From Ananas comosus (lineage: Eukaryota > Streptophyta > Magnoliopsida > Poales > Bromeliaceae), in the NCBI RefSeq assembly GCF_001540865.1, contig NC_033621.1, forward strand, positions 11,140,393-11,204,392: a stretch of DNA of 64,000 bases, written 5' to 3'. The notes beneath the pieces were generated by a model. The model saw only the letters and a program-made list of their open reading frames with translations, was not told where the DNA came from and did no database searches. Shown here in pieces: positions 1-11,591 of the stretch (position 1 is the first letter of the stretch; each line of letters starts with the position of its first letter). The translations under genes and the position numbers were made by a program.

Positions 1-196
1 AGTAAGAGAGAGAAGAGAAATTGGAAAAAAATTCAGGTAACAATTATTTTAGTAACAATCTCAAATTAATATAAATTGTGCTCTCTCTCTTTCTCTTTGT
101 ATATAGTAGTTGAGTATACGAGCAAATGCACGTAAGAATTATTTTAGTAACTATCTCAAATTAATGTAAATTTCTACATCATATTTATTCAAAAGT
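1..196 (+). repeat. 196-bp direct repeat, copy 1
   Basis: The sequence beginning agtaagagagagaagag and ending ttattcaaaagt is repeated almost exactly at 1368-1563. An N follows at 197. Confidence 0.92.
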
Positions 197-299
197 NGTA
201 TTATATATAATATATATATATATATTTGATGTTATATTTAAATTTGTATTTTAAAAATTTAGATTTAATATAATGCATTTCGAAATATTGAAAAAAGAA

Positions 300-460
300 A
301 TAATTGTTTCGGGTTCAAATTTTCAGGTTCGGGTTTCAGATTTTTGGTCGGGTTCGGGTTTGGATATGGATTTTAAAAGTCCATTGGGTTCAGATTCGGG
401 TCTTGTTGGGTTCGGGTTCGGGTTTTTGAAAATCGGCCCGAATCCGACCCGTTGACAAAT
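300..460 (+). repeat. Degenerate CGGGTT-rich repeat
   Basis: Loose repeats of gggttcgggt and its reverse complement at the end (cgacccg). Similar motif-rich stretches lie at 36180-36380 and 54960-55260. It behaves like a decayed dispersed repeat. The short open frame across it is not a gene. Confidence 0.6.
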
Positions 461-855
461 CAATCTAATCTAGAGTATTTAAATCTAAATTTTAGAAATT
501 TTAAAAATTGTTATCAAGTCCATCGAAAAGTCAAAAAATAAACGATAAAAAATAAGTAATCTTGTGAAAATAGATATTAGACTTTTTCAATTCATGATCA
601 GAGTTATCGAATGTTATCTAAATAGTATCAAAAATTTTTTACTAAAAATTCAAACGGTTTGGACTGCTCTACAGGATTAAACAAATAAACGGCTTATCTG
701 TTCCATAAAAAACTATCGACTTTGTGATACTTTAATCACTATGTAAATAATTTATAAAATTTAGTTTCTAGATGCTTTAAATATTCAAGATCAATTTTAA
801 TAATTCCGATTATCTATTCAGAATATCATTTAAAACAATTTAGGAGGACAAATGC
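461..855. other. AT-rich intergenic DNA
   Basis: I see no gene, terminal repeat or recognisable element here; phrases resemble MITE interiors (for example tgatcagagttatcg) but not convincingly. Confidence 0.5.
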
Positions 856-913
856 TGGATATATATATATATAGAGAGAGAGAGAAAGAGAGAGAGAGAG
901 AGGAGAGAGAGAG
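856..913. repeat. (TA)n-(GA)n microsatellite
   Basis: A TA run followed by a GA run, directly abutting a foldback MITE. The same arrangement recurs beside most MITEs of this family in the window. Confidence 0.9.
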
Positions 914-1142
914 AGTCCGGCTACTATACTATCGATAGTACCAAGCGCTTTGTACTATCGAGTTTTCTGTCGTTAGATCTACCATTTGACCATTTTCATC
1001 CGTTAGATTATACTATTCAACCAACCACCTACTCAATTCTAGAGAACCACTATCATCTTAATTGCACATCTTTTCATCCAACGGCCGAAAACTCGATAGC
1101 ACTAAGCATTTGGTACTATTTATAGTATAGTAGCATAATTCT
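914..1142 (+). mobile_element. Foldback MITE, subfamily B
   Basis: Tips read GTCCGGCTACTATACTATCG and, on the right, the reverse-complement-like TATAGTATAGTAGC. The left tip holds a hairpin CGATAGTAC (933-941) / GTACTATCG (952-960). The core has cattttcatccgttaga, attcaaccaaccac and tgcacatc, shared with copies at 18838, 33411, 38022, 38803 (reverse) and 49261. Confidence 0.85.
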
Positions 1143-1205
1143 CTCTCTCTATATATTGCAGGGCTATTGTGCTATTAGAAGTACTGCAGCGCCAGTGTGC
1201 TCCTA

Positions 1206-1366
1206 ACTTTCTAACATCCATCAATTTTGATGGGTGATTAGGGTGAGAGAGAAAAAAAAAAATTGAAGAGAAATTGGGTTTCTCAATTTCTCTTTTTCCT
1301 TGAATTTCTTTTCAATTTCTCTTCTCTCTCTAATCCTAACCACCGATCAAAATTGATGGATGGTTA
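1206..1366. repeat. Foldback (inverted repeat) element
   Basis: Left arm catccatcaattttgatggg with gggtgagagagaa, and right arm ttctctctctaatccta with atcaaaattgatggatgg, are inverted relative to each other around a CT/AT loop. It lies immediately left of the 196-bp repeat copy 2. Confidence 0.75.
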
Positions 1367-1367
1367 G

Positions 1368-1563
1368 AGTAAGAGAGAGAAGAGTAGTTGGAAAAAAATT
1401 CAGGTAACAATTATTTTAGTAACAATCTCAAATTAATATAAATTGTGCTCTCTCTCTTTCTCTGTGTATATAGTAGTTGAGTATACGAGCAAATGCACGT
1501 AAGAATTATTTTAGTAACTATATCAAATTAATATAAATTTCTACATCATATTTATTCAAAAGT
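1368..1563 (+). repeat. 196-bp direct repeat, copy 2
   Basis: It has the same length as the copy at 1-196 with only a few differences. It continues into an AT-rich element (to about 1900) that is also found, diverged, at 61181-61740. Confidence 0.92.
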
Positions 1564-2126
1564 TTATAATACAAAATTTAAATTTTAAAAAATAAATTTA
1601 TTTATTATACACTATTAAAAAAATATGTACCTCAAATTTAAATTATTATTGCTGACAATAATTATACACCTCTATTTTTTTTAATAAAATTTACATATAG
1701 TGTAGATATAGATTAGATTGAATATTTTTCTATATTCTTGAATTACGACGAATCCAAAATTTAAATATATGTTTTAAACTAATAAAAGTATTAAAATTTT
1801 AATTCACTTTTTATTTAAAATTTAAAATTTAATTTTGATCTAGTTTAATAAAAAAAAATTAATTATTAATTCAAATTTAAGATCAAAAATAAATTTATTT
1901 TATATCTACTTGATGGACTTTATTACTTTAAAACATATATTTCTTTTAGAATGGCAACCTAGCTAGATAACAACCTTTTTTTTTCACTTATTTTAAGAAA
2001 TTGTATGCACCTTATTTTAAGAATCCACTTAATTTCCTGAGAATGACAATCTCGATAACAGCTCCTAGGCTGGCTAGTGATTGCTAATTTAAAAATGACT
2101 GAGTGGTTCATCTTATTTGTCACTTT
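1564..2126. repeat. AT-rich dispersed element
   Basis: The stretch to about 1900 is alignable by eye with 61181-61740 (shared caaatttaaatt, gacaataattata, taatgtagatatagat-like phrases). The rest is AT-rich without a recognised gene. Confidence 0.6.
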
Positions 2127-3068
2127 TAGGGCCTGTTTAGCCTAAATTCTAAAAAAATAATTTTTGCAAAATTAATTTTAATTTAAAGAATTGGTTTTGA
2201 TTAAAAACAACAAAATATTTGGTTGAGTTTAGATAAAATGTAATTCTTTTAAGTTATTTTATAAAGCTGTTTAGGAAAAAAAATTAATATTTGCAAATAA
2301 TAAATTTAATTTAAAATTTAAATTTAAATTTAAAATTTGAAATTTAATTTTAAATCAAATTCCAAATTTTAAATTTAAATTTTACTTTGCAAAAAAATTT
2401 AAAAATTTGATATTTTAATTTAAATATAAATTTGAAATTTGAAGTTTTAAAATTTAAAAATTAAAATTTAAAATTTAAAATTTAGAATGGCAATTTTAAA
2501 TCTAAATTTAAAATTTTAATTTCAAATTTCAAATTTAAATTCAAAATTCAAAATTTGAAGTTCAAAATTAAAAATTTGAATATTATTTTTTAAAACTTAA
2601 AATTTAAATTTTAATCTCAAATTAAAATTTTATTTTGTATATTTAAAATTTAAAAATTAAAACTCAAAACTAAAATATAAAACTTTAAATTTTTAATTTT
2701 AAATAATTAAAATTTGTAATTTGAAAATTAAAACTTAAAATTTTAAATTTTAAATTTTAAAATTTTTAAATCAAAATTTAAATTCTAAATTTAAAAATTT
2801 TAAATTTAATTTAAATTTTAATTTAATTTTTAAAATTTAAATACTAAACTTTGAATTTTAAAATTAAAAGATTTGAAATTTATATTTGAAATTTGAAATT
2901 TAANAACTTAAATCTAGAATAGAAATAAAAATTTAAATTTGAGTCTAAAATTAGAATCAGATTTCAAGAAGTAGGTTTTAGTCGTTTCTGATTTTGGACT
3001 TCCAAAATCATAAAACTAATTCTGAAAATCATAATTTAATTTTCGAAACAAAGTTGCCAAACACTCTA
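2127..3068. mobile_element. AT-rich TIR element (GGGCCTGTTTAG end)
   Basis: The left end GGGCCTGTTTAGCC and right end TTGCCAAACACTC are imperfect inverted copies of the GGCCTGTTTGG-type termini common in plant non-autonomous hAT or Harbinger-like elements. The interior is almost wholly aaatttaaa-type sequence. No coding capacity. Confidence 0.55.
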
Positions 3069-3112
3069 TTGAGCTAAAAATCGCTTCAAGTAATTTCGTA
3101 ATCTCTAGATCA

Positions 3113-3178
3113 TAAACCCTAAACCCTAAACCCTATACGCTATTTGCTGTGGGGGTGTGGGGTGGGGGTGGGGGTGGG
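3113..3178. repeat. Short telomere-like CCCTAAA run beside G-rich tract
   Basis: Three CCCTAAA plant-telomere units (3114-3134) are followed at 3150-3178 by runs of five G (gggggtgggggtgggggtggg) that could form a G-quadruplex. Confidence 0.75.
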
Positions 3179-3683
3179 CTAATAATTATATGCGTGATCT
3201 TTATTCTAAGAACCCCGCTTTTCTTTGGCAGACGACCTAAATAACAATCCTTAGGCTGTCTATTTAGAAATTATTAAGTTGGTTCATCATATTTGTCGCA
3301 TTTACATTCCATAAATCTTCAAGTAATTTCAAATCTCACAATTGTAATAATTATATAGGAGGCCTTATTCGAAGAACCTCACTCTTTTTAGAGTGGGGGT
3401 GGTGGGGGTGCTTAATAATTATATGCATAGGCCTTATTTGAAGAATCCCATTTTTTTTTAGAATGACAACTTGGATAACAACCTCAAGACTGACTAGTGA
3501 TTATCAGTTTAAAAATGATTAAATTAGTTCATTATATTTGTCACTTTTACATTCTATTAATTTACAAGTAATTTAAAAATCTCACATTAATATATCAAAC
3601 ATATTATAACTAGTAGCTAAGTCTAAAATTTCTAGCTTTGACCTAGACTATAGGTCGTGCTTATTTTTGCATGATTCTGTTGC

Positions 3684-4197
3684 CACTACAACAGAATTAG
3701 GTTATAGGGACACATGTTTGAGACACTTTTGAGTAAGTGTCCCATTTATGCTAAAACTTAAAAAAATATCTACTAATGCCTAAATATAAAGCCCAATCCA
3801 ACCAAAAATAAAAGATTACTCTACTCAACCTACCACATCCAGTCCATTTGGCCCGATTACAAACAGAAAAGAAAAGAAAAAAGAAAAATCATTTACCATC
3901 TTTTCTTCTCTCTTCACTCAATTCACTAAAATTCTAGACGAAGAGCCTTTTCTGTCGTCCTCCTCCGCCGTTGTAGCTAACGAGATAGAGTTTCGGCGAT
4001 TGCTAAATGCTTAAATAAGTATTGATAAATTAGCAGCACTCTTTTAGGTTATAGCGACACTTTTAACTGTCACTATATACCTAGCGACCCCACATATAGC
4101 AACACTTTTTAAAAGTGTCGGTAATTTTAGTTAGCAGCACTTTTTTTACATGTACCTACATTTAAAAGTGTCGCTATAGACCGTTTTTGTTGTAGTG
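3684..4197 (+). mobile_element. CACTA-type MITE with 3-bp TSD
   Basis: 514 bp, starting CACTACAACA and ending TTTTGTTGTAGTG, flanked by TGC at 3681-3683 and 4198-4200. Subterminal repeats gacactttt and aaaagtgtc are present. Termini and 3-bp target duplication are diagnostic of the CACTA (EnSpm) superfamily. No transposase. A reverse-oriented sister is at 11784-12296. Confidence 0.95.
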
Positions 4198-5348
4198 TGC
4201 AGGTTTTGGCTCAAACTTTTAAAAGTTTTTTAAAATTCCGACCAAGTTGAAAATCTCTTTTCTTTTTTTCTTTTTTTGGTGGATACAAAATGGTGTCATT
4301 CATAAGTAGGAGTTGGGGGGGAGGAGGGGGAGGGAAGAATCCCACTCTTTTTCGAATGACAACCTAGATAACAACCCCTAGGTTGTCTACTGATTGTCAT
4401 TTTAAAAAATTATTGAGTTGGTTTATTATATTCGTCACATTTATATTCTATAAGTGGGGAGTAGGGAGGGGAGGGGGGTGCTGGTGGTGGTGGTGTAAGG
4501 GCTAATAATTATATGTGTGGCCCTTATTCCAAGAGCCCCACTTTTTTTCAAATGACAACCTAGATAATAACCTTTAGGCTGTTTAGTGATTGCCAATTTA
4601 AAAATTATTGACTTGGTTTATCATATTCGTCACATTTATATTCCATAAGTGGGAGTAGGGAGGGGAGGGGGGCAGTGGTGGTGGTGGTGGTGGTGGTGGT
4701 GCAAGGGCTAATAATTATATGCGTGGCCTTTATTCCTGGAGCCCCACTTTTTTTCGAATGACAACCTAGATAATAACCTTTAGGCTATTTAGTGATTGCC
4801 AATTTAAAAATTATTGAGTTGATTTATCATATTCGTCACATTTATATTCCATAAATCTTGAAGTAATTTCAAAATCTCACAATTGTAATAATTGTATGGG
4901 AGGCCTTATTCGAAGAACCCACCTTTTTTCTAGAATGGAGATGGTGGGGGATGCTTAATAATTGTATGCGTAGGTCTTATTTCAAGAATCCCTTTTTTTT
5001 TAGAATCACAACTTGGATAACAACCTCAAGGATGGCTAGTGATTATCAATTATTTGTCACCTTTACATTCTGTTAAGTTACAAATAATTTAAAAACTCAC
5101 ATTAATATATCTAATATATTAAAACTAGTAACTACATCTAAAATTTCTAGCTTGACCTAGCCTATAGGTAGTGCCTGTTTTTGCATGATTTTGTTTGCAG
5201 GGTTGGGTTCAAACTAATAGAAGTTTTGTAAAATTAAGATCAAGTTGAAAATCTCTTTTCTTTTTTTCCCCCTCTTTTTGGGGGAAACAAAAATATGTCA
5301 TTGAGTGATTGGCTAAGTCTACAAGACTAGGTACATCCAAAAAATAAA

Positions 5349-5702
5349 GGGTAAACTTCAAATACCACCTCCATGGTTTTACACTTTCTCATTTTAGTAC
5401 CCTGTGGTTTAAAGTGTATTAAGTTTGTATCCTGTAGTTTTATTTTTCTCTTTTTGTCAACTTCTCTATTAATATTTTATTAAATTATATACAAAAAAAT
5501 TCAGATACCCTACTTAGGTTTATCAAATATTCACTTTAGTACCCTTTAGTTTTAACTTTATCATAGATTTAACGAAAAAAAATAGTGAAATGGATAATAA
5601 AAAGTAAAAAATAAAACCACATAATACTAAATTGATATACTTTAAATCTCAAGGTACTCAAATGAGAAAGTGTGAAACTATATGGGTGGTATTTAAAGTT
5701 TT
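5349..5702. mobile_element. TIR foldback element, family H
   Basis: Left GGGTAAACTTCAAATACCAC and right GGTGGTATTTAAAGTT are inverted. Inner phrases ggttttacactttctcattt and aaatgagaaagtgtgaaact also mirror each other. Relatives lie at 28455, 29301 and 32470. Confidence 0.8.
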
Positions 5703-7420
5703 CTGAAAAATAAATAAGCAAATTTCCTCAAACCTTGTCACTAATAATTGTTCTCCATATAGTAGACAAGCAAATCCTAGATAGTACCATATGAGGTAAA
5801 AATACCCCATGCTTATTTTGCCATTCATGTCTATAAAACATCTGTACCTATGACTACATAATAGAACACTCCAACACCAAAAGCCCCCCATTCATGTGCT
5901 CATGCTACTTCATCAAGAGACACAAAATCTATCATCTCTTTTGTAAAATTTCAAAAGCCAAAATTTGTGATCTCTGTTTCATTTGCAAGCAAATCCAAAT
6001 CCTTCTTAGTCCTGGATGCTAGGGCTAATAATTATATGCGCGACTCTTATTTCAAAAACCCTACTTTTCTTAGAATGAAACAACCCCAAAGCTGTCTAGT
6101 AATTGTCAATTTAAAAATAGTTAGTTGATTCATTATATTCACCTACATTCCATAACTCTTCAAGTAATTTCAAAGTCTCATAATTGTAATAATTGCATAG
6201 GCCTTATTCGAAGAACTCCACATTTTTAGAATTACAACTTGGATAACAACCACAAGATTGGCTAGTGATTATTAGTTTAAAGATGATTAAGTTAGTTCAT
6301 TATCTTTGTCCCCTTTACATTCTGTTAATTTACAAGTAATTCAAAAGTCTCATATTAATATATCTAACATATTATAACTTATAGCTACATCTAAAATTTC
6401 TGGCTTGATCTAGCCTGTAGATCTTGCTCGTTTTGCATGATTCCATTTGCAGGATTGGGTTCAAACTGTTAGAAGTTTTGTAAAATTCAGATCAAATTAA
6501 AAATATCTTTTTTTTTTTCTCTCTTTTTCGAAGATATAGAATTGTGCCATTGAGCGATTGGCTAAGTCTATCGGGCTATGTACATCTAGAAAATAAATAA
6601 ACAATTTTCTTCAAATTAACCTTGTCACTAATTGAAGCTTGTTCTCCACATAGTATACAAGCAAATCCAAGGGGGGAGGGGTTAATAATTGTATGCGTAG
6701 GCCTTATTCAAAGAACACACTTTTTTTTTAGAATGGCTACTTGGTTAACAACCGCAAGGCTGGCTAGTGATTATCAATTTGAAAAATGATTAAGTTGGTT
6801 CACTATATTTGTCATCGTTACATTCTATTAATTTATAAGAAATTTAAAAATCTCACATTAATTAATATATCTAATATATTATAACTAGTGGCTACATCTA
6901 AAATTTGTAGCTTGACCTAGCCTGTAGGTCATGCCTGCTTTTGCATAATTTTTGTTTATAGGGTTGGGTTCAAATTGTTAGAAATTTTGTAAAATCCAGA
7001 CCAAGTTGAATTAAAATCTCTTTCTTTTTCCCTTTTTTTTTTTAACTTTTTGGGGGAAACAAAAGCATACCATTGAGTGACTTACTAAATCTATCAGACT
7101 ACATACATCCAAAAAATAAATAAACAATTTTCTCAAATTAACCTTGTAGTAATGCTTGTTCATAGTAGACAAGCAAATCCAAAGGGGGAGGGGTTAATAA
7201 TTGTATGCGTAGGCCTTATTGGAAGAATCCCACCTTTCTTTTGGAATGACAACTTGGATGACAGCCTGGAGGCTGGCTAGTGATTACCGATTTGAAAATG
7301 ATTAAGTCGGTTTATTATATTTATCGCCTTTACATTCTGTCAATTTACAAATAATTTAAAAATCTCACATTAATATATCTAACATTCTCACATTAAAAGA
7401 TCTAATATATTATAACTAGT

Positions 7421-7556
7421 ACTGACCGTCTCTAGCGCAAGTGGTAAAGGACTTGATGCCAAGTTCGAATCCTAGTTGATTTACATTTTTAACTAAGTTT
7501 ATTTCTAAAAAAAATACGAAGCGGGTAGCATGCATGCTACCTTGCTACATCTAAAA
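7421..7556 (+). mobile_element. tRNA-derived SINE, nearly full length
   Basis: Pol III A-box-like AGCGCAAGTGGTAAAGGA and B box GTTCGAATCC are followed by gttgatttacattt...aagtttatttct and a gggtagcatgc tail. It is inserted in an array unit whose undisturbed relatives read actagtggctacatc at this point. Same family at 14953, 23738, 31800 and, reversed, 23132. Confidence 0.85.
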
Positions 7557-7819
7557 TTTCTGACGTGACTTAGCTTGTCGGTCGTTTTTGTATGATTCTA
7601 TTTACAGGGTTGGATTCAAATTATTAGAAGTTTTGTAAAATTCAGACCAGATTGAAAATCTCTTTTCTTTTTTTTTTTTCTTTTTTTTTTGGGGGGGGGA
7701 AACAAAAGCATGTCATTGAGTGATTTGCTTAAGTCTATTAGACCAGATACACCCAAAAAATAAATAAATAATTTTCCTCAAGTTAACCTTTTCACTAATG
7801 CTTGTTCACCTCATAGTAG

Positions 7820-8185
7820 ACAAACAAATCCAAGGATAGCACCATATATAGAGGTAAGCATCCAATGCTTCTTTTGTTTTTTGTCTCATGCATATCTTTA
7901 TTACACATCTCTAGCTTCCTACGACTAAGTCATGAGAACACACCAAAACCAAAAGCTCCCCATGCATGTGCTCATGCTACTCCATCAAGAGACACAAAAT
8001 CCATCATCTCTTTTGTGAAATTTCAAAAGCCAAATTTTGTGATCTCCATTTCATTCATTTGCAAGCAAATCCAAATCGTTCTGAGTCCTTGGCCGTGGTC
8101 CGCGCCGGCCCTTTCGGTGACATTCAAGCCCTTTCGTGGGCTCTCGCTGTTGCCGCCGCCTCTGCCTCCACAATCAATTACTCTC
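7820..8185 (+). other. Gene-like fragment: leader plus GC-rich exon start
   Basis: A CATATATAGA TATA-like site at about 7844 is followed by a leader. From about 8085 comes a GC-rich frame, RAGPFGDIQALSWALAVAAA, that dissolves into a (TC)n tract. The leader (caccaaaaccaaaagc, catgtgctcatgctac) recurs at 5870-6000 without the GC-rich end. It looks like a promoter and exon-1 remnant carried in the tandem array. The parent gene is not recognised. Confidence 0.4.
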
Positions 8186-8529
8186 TCTCTCTCTCTTTCT
8201 CTCTATATAAAAGGTTAATATATATATTACAACCTAAAAGATCGATTTTATAGGAAACAAGTCCAGAAATATATACTATAACATATAATATTACTATTCG
8301 CATAACATATAAATCTAGTAACTAGGAAACAAGTCTATGAATATATATTATTAACATTCCAACTCAAATGCATGAAAGACACATGAAATTTATTGGTGAG
8401 CTAAAAAATGAGAATTTAACTAATTCATATAATGCAAGAATTTCATCTGTTAAATATTAAAGATGGAACTGGATCTGCGACCTCACCAAAATGAAAGGGT
8501 TAAATTAGTTTAGATTTAGCTCTCATATA
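8186..8529. other. AT-rich intergenic DNA
   Basis: A (TC)n run and short direct repeats (aaacaagtc...agaaatata at 8255 and ggaaacaagtctatgaatata at 8326); no gene seen. Confidence 0.5.
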
Positions 8530-8558
8530 TATATTTTTATATATATATAGAGAGAGAG

Positions 8559-8654
<96 letters not shown>

Positions 8655-8657
8655 CGC
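8530..8657. repeat. (TA)n-(GA)n compound microsatellite
   Basis: Alternating TA and GA runs directly next to the MITE starting at 8659. Confidence 0.9.
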
Positions 8658-8658
8658 G

Positions 8659-9186
8659 CGCTAGACTGGTATACTATCGGTAGCACGGAGGCCTTTGTGC
8701 TATCGAGTTGTTTTCAATGATGCGACTTCCAAATCGATAATCGGCTCCATTAGACTTGATTTACACTATTAAAATTATTTGGAAACTAAATTTCATAATT
8801 TTACGACATCATTTGGCTAGTGATCAAAAGGTCTCAAAATTGATAATTTTAATGGTAGATGTGACGCATTTGTGAATTTAACAGTGTAAAACAATCCAAA
8901 TATAATGTAATTTTTATAGAAATTTTTTTTTACTATTTAGAGTAAGATCAATATCTCTGATTTTAAATTCAAGTTTTTTATCATCATTTTTTATGAGATT
9001 TTTATTTTCAGCCGTTTATTTTTAGACTACTCGATAGGTAAATGATGCCGAAAAATTATGAAATTTAGTTTCCAAATACTTTCAATAGTGTAGATCAAGT
9101 TTTAGGGAGCTGATCGTCGATTTGGAAGCTGCATCATTGAAAACAACTTAGTAGCACGTGCTACCGATAGTATACCAGTCTAGCTA
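8659..9186. mobile_element. Foldback MITE, subfamily A
   Basis: About 528 bp, with tips GCTAGACTGGTATACTATCG and CGATAGTATACCAGTCTAGC inverted over at least 20 bp, and wider symmetry including caatgatgc/gcatcattg and aaatcgataatc/gatcgtcgattt. The tip hairpin is TAGCACGGAGG/CCTTTGTGCTA on the left and TAGCAC/GTGCTA on the right. No ORF. Sister: 38238-38780. Confidence 0.92.
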
Positions 9187-9204
9187 TATATATATTTATA
9201 TATA

Positions 9205-9872
9205 GTTGAGCTAGAATACTATCGATAGCAAACGGGCTTCGTTGCCACCCATTTGTTTTCGATGATGGAGCCTCCAAATCGACAATCGGCACCGTTGAAC
9301 ATAATCTATACCATTTGAAGTGTTTAGAAATCAAATTTCATACATTTTCGATATTATTCTCTTATCAATTAAGTGGACTCAAAAATGAACGTCTGAAAAT
9401 GAATATTCTTTAAAAAATGATGATAGAAGTCTTGTAGTCAAGATCAAGAGTATAGATTTTGTTTTAAATAGTTTAAAGAATTTTCTAACAAAAATTCAAT
9501 TGATTTGGATATCTTTATACTGTTAAACAAGAAATGGGTGGCAACGAAATTTGAAATTTTGAAACCCTTTGATTATTAGGCAAATGATGTCGAAAAGATT
9601 TGAAATTTGGTTTCTAAACACTTCAAATGGTATAGATCATGTTCAATGGTGTCGATTGTCGATTTGGAGGCTCTATCATCGAAAACAAATGGGTGGCGGC
9701 TCTTGGATGAAGGGATGTACGATTAGGATGATAATGATTCTCTAGAATTGAATGGGCGGTTGGTTGAACAATACGATCTAACAGATGAAAATGATCGAAG
9801 AAGTGAATCTAACGGGAAAAAACTTATAAACAACAAGCGCTTTGTACTTTTATAAACATCATAACCGAACTC
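9205..9872. mobile_element. Chimeric foldback MITE (C joined to B)
   Basis: 9205-9695 is subfamily C (gttgagctagaatac, gttttcgatgatgg, caatcggcaccgttgaac and its inverted partner). From about 9696 the expected C tip is replaced by reversed subfamily B sequence (tggatgaagggatgt, gggcggttggttgaac, gatctaac, tgaatctaacggg), ending ataaccgaactc. Confidence 0.8.
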
Positions 9873-10200
9873 TCTCTATATATATAAACAACTCTCTCTG
9901 TATGTATATAGATATGTTTGTCGTTCTCTATCTAGCTAACTACATGTGAAAAAATTTAATACACTCAGCGAGCTATTCACATGGGGCAACATCCAACATT
10001 GTGGGAATTGGTAACCCCCCCTCCACATGGCAGTGTCAAATACTAAGCATGGAATTAGACTACAGGTCACATTGGGTGTTAGTTTGGTCCCCTATATCTT
10101 TGATGAATCTTGGTTGTCATTCTCTGTCATTTTTGTCGACTTTTGTTAACTATTTTTTGTATAACAAAATTTGATTTAAATGTTTAATGTATCAAATTAT
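9873..10200. other. Intergenic DNA
   Basis: No gene, terminal repeat or RNA gene recognised. Confidence 0.5.
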
Positions 10201-10770
10201 TTTAGCTTAGGTGGTAAGGCACAACTGTGTGCAGTATCCCGTGCTCTATGGCGAGAGGCCAATTTGGGCTAAGTTACATTTAGAATGGTGAGAAATCTGG
10301 GTGGGTCAAGTTATGTCCAAAGTGCTAGGTGGCTGGTTAAACTGAATCACAATCGAGATTCGTGGATGTTGTGTCTCTACGTTTTAAGTTCATTGCATCT
10401 TCCTAATAGCTCAAACTTTTAAAATTAATGGTTAGCAACAATGTTCCGACAAGTGGCACCAAAGTTAGAGGTTACAGGTTCGCTTCCTATATACTCTAAG
10501 TTTGTGCAGGTGCTAAGGGGAGGGGATTATTAATTTAAAGGAGCTAGCATCCTGCCCTCTGGTGGGAGATTTTGTTGGGGCGAGCCATGCTCGAAGTGGG
10601 GGGAGACTAGTTCAGCCAAGCCACAATCGAGATCCGTGAACATTGTGTACGTATACTTTAAGTAAATTGATTGGATCTTTCTTGTAGCTTGAGCTTTAAA
10701 ATTGATTGCATCTTTCTAACATTTCAAGCTTTTATTAAAATTAATGGTTAGCAGTAACTTTTCCAACACA
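10201..10770 (+). repeat. Partially duplicated retroelement-like segment
   Basis: The phrase cacaatcgagattcgtgg...attgcatcttcctaat...aaaattaatggttagca (about 10350-10445) recurs at about 10628-10762. Between them lies caagtggcaccaaagttag then acaggttcgc, which resembles A and B box spacing but is not a convincing tRNA. Class unknown. Confidence 0.5.
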
Positions 10771-11280
10771 TATGATCCAAGGATATACCTCTCTATTGGA
10801 ACTCATTAACTTAATAGCTTAAGTTAAACCATTGGTTTTATTCAAATAGTTTAAATCAACTCTTTTCTCCTCTAGTGTAGTTATCATATCAAATATTCGC
10901 AATAGTATGCATGTAAACCAGTTAACTCCCCAAGAAATCCAACCCCTTACTATATTTCTAGGTATCTAACAGGATCAACGATTGAATTAGGTTAACTAGA
11001 AAAGCATAGACCCTATATAATTATAATCCATCTATAATGTACATGCAATGTTGTCACTAAAAAGAGCCATTTTTTATTTATTTATCAAGTTTATTAGTTA
11101 GATTTGGACAAAATCTAGCCATTCAATGCTGATTTGGTTTATTGTACCTCTCTCTCAGTGCAAATAGTAAATGAATTTAACTATTTAGTAATATTATTAG
11201 TAATTTGGTACTCTCCAGCTAAATAAATAATATATTTATAACATTCGTCAACTATTTAAGCTTTCAAAGAAAGTAAAAAT
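10771..11280. other. AT-rich intergenic DNA
   Basis: No coding signal or element boundary seen. Confidence 0.5.
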
Positions 11281-11565
11281 ATAATAAACTTATCTGAACT
11301 ATGAACTATTTTGAGTTGGCTATTTAGTCTTTCAAAATTTTGATTTTACTATTGAACATTTTAATTTATTTGATTTTAGTCAGTTAACGTTACTTTCATT
11401 CCAAAATTTAAATATATATGTATTTTATACAATTCTCATAACTATAAATTCATAAAAGTAAGCAATTAGTTTAAATTTTAACGTCAAAATATTACTAACA
11501 GACTCAAATCAAACAAAAATTCCAAAATAGGGCAGTAAAATCAAAATTTTGAAACTCTAGGTTAG
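11280..11565. repeat. Dispersed foldback repeat E, copy 1
   Basis: ctgaactatgaacta...gattttactatt...tcagttaacgtta and the mirrored aatcaaaattttgaaactc. The same order occurs at 19240-19545. Confidence 0.65.
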
Positions 11566-11591
11566 CAGACTCAAGATGGTCCACAGTTCGA

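Larger units (their letters stand above)
3179..7870 (+). repeat. Decayed tandem array, unit about 500 bp
   Basis: The phrase taataattatatgcg...ggccttattc...agaatgacaac...ggctagtgatt recurs at about 3181, 3411, 4501, 4708, 4962, 6030, 6693 and 7194. The longer unit continues through tagcttgacctagcctg, ttttgcatgattttg, ggttgggttcaaa and tagacaagcaaatcc. The cleanest consecutive units start at 6693 and 7194 (501 bp apart). G-rich runs and (GGT)n tracts (4480-4495, 4667-4700) end some units. A CACTA MITE (3684), a TIR foldback (5349) and a SINE (7421) are inserted in it. Confidence 0.85.

Noticed and set aside
2280..2940. Possible replication or matrix-attachment region in the AT-rich block
   Set aside because: Only base composition supports it; the same sequence style fills three unrelated TIR elements.
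3179..7870. CRISPR-like array
   Set aside because: Repeats are long, degenerate and without unique spacers; this is a eukaryotic tandem array.
10430..10500. Possible tRNA gene (A/B-box-like phrases)
   Set aside because: Spacing and flanking stems do not form a cloverleaf; more likely part of a duplicated retroelement-like segment.
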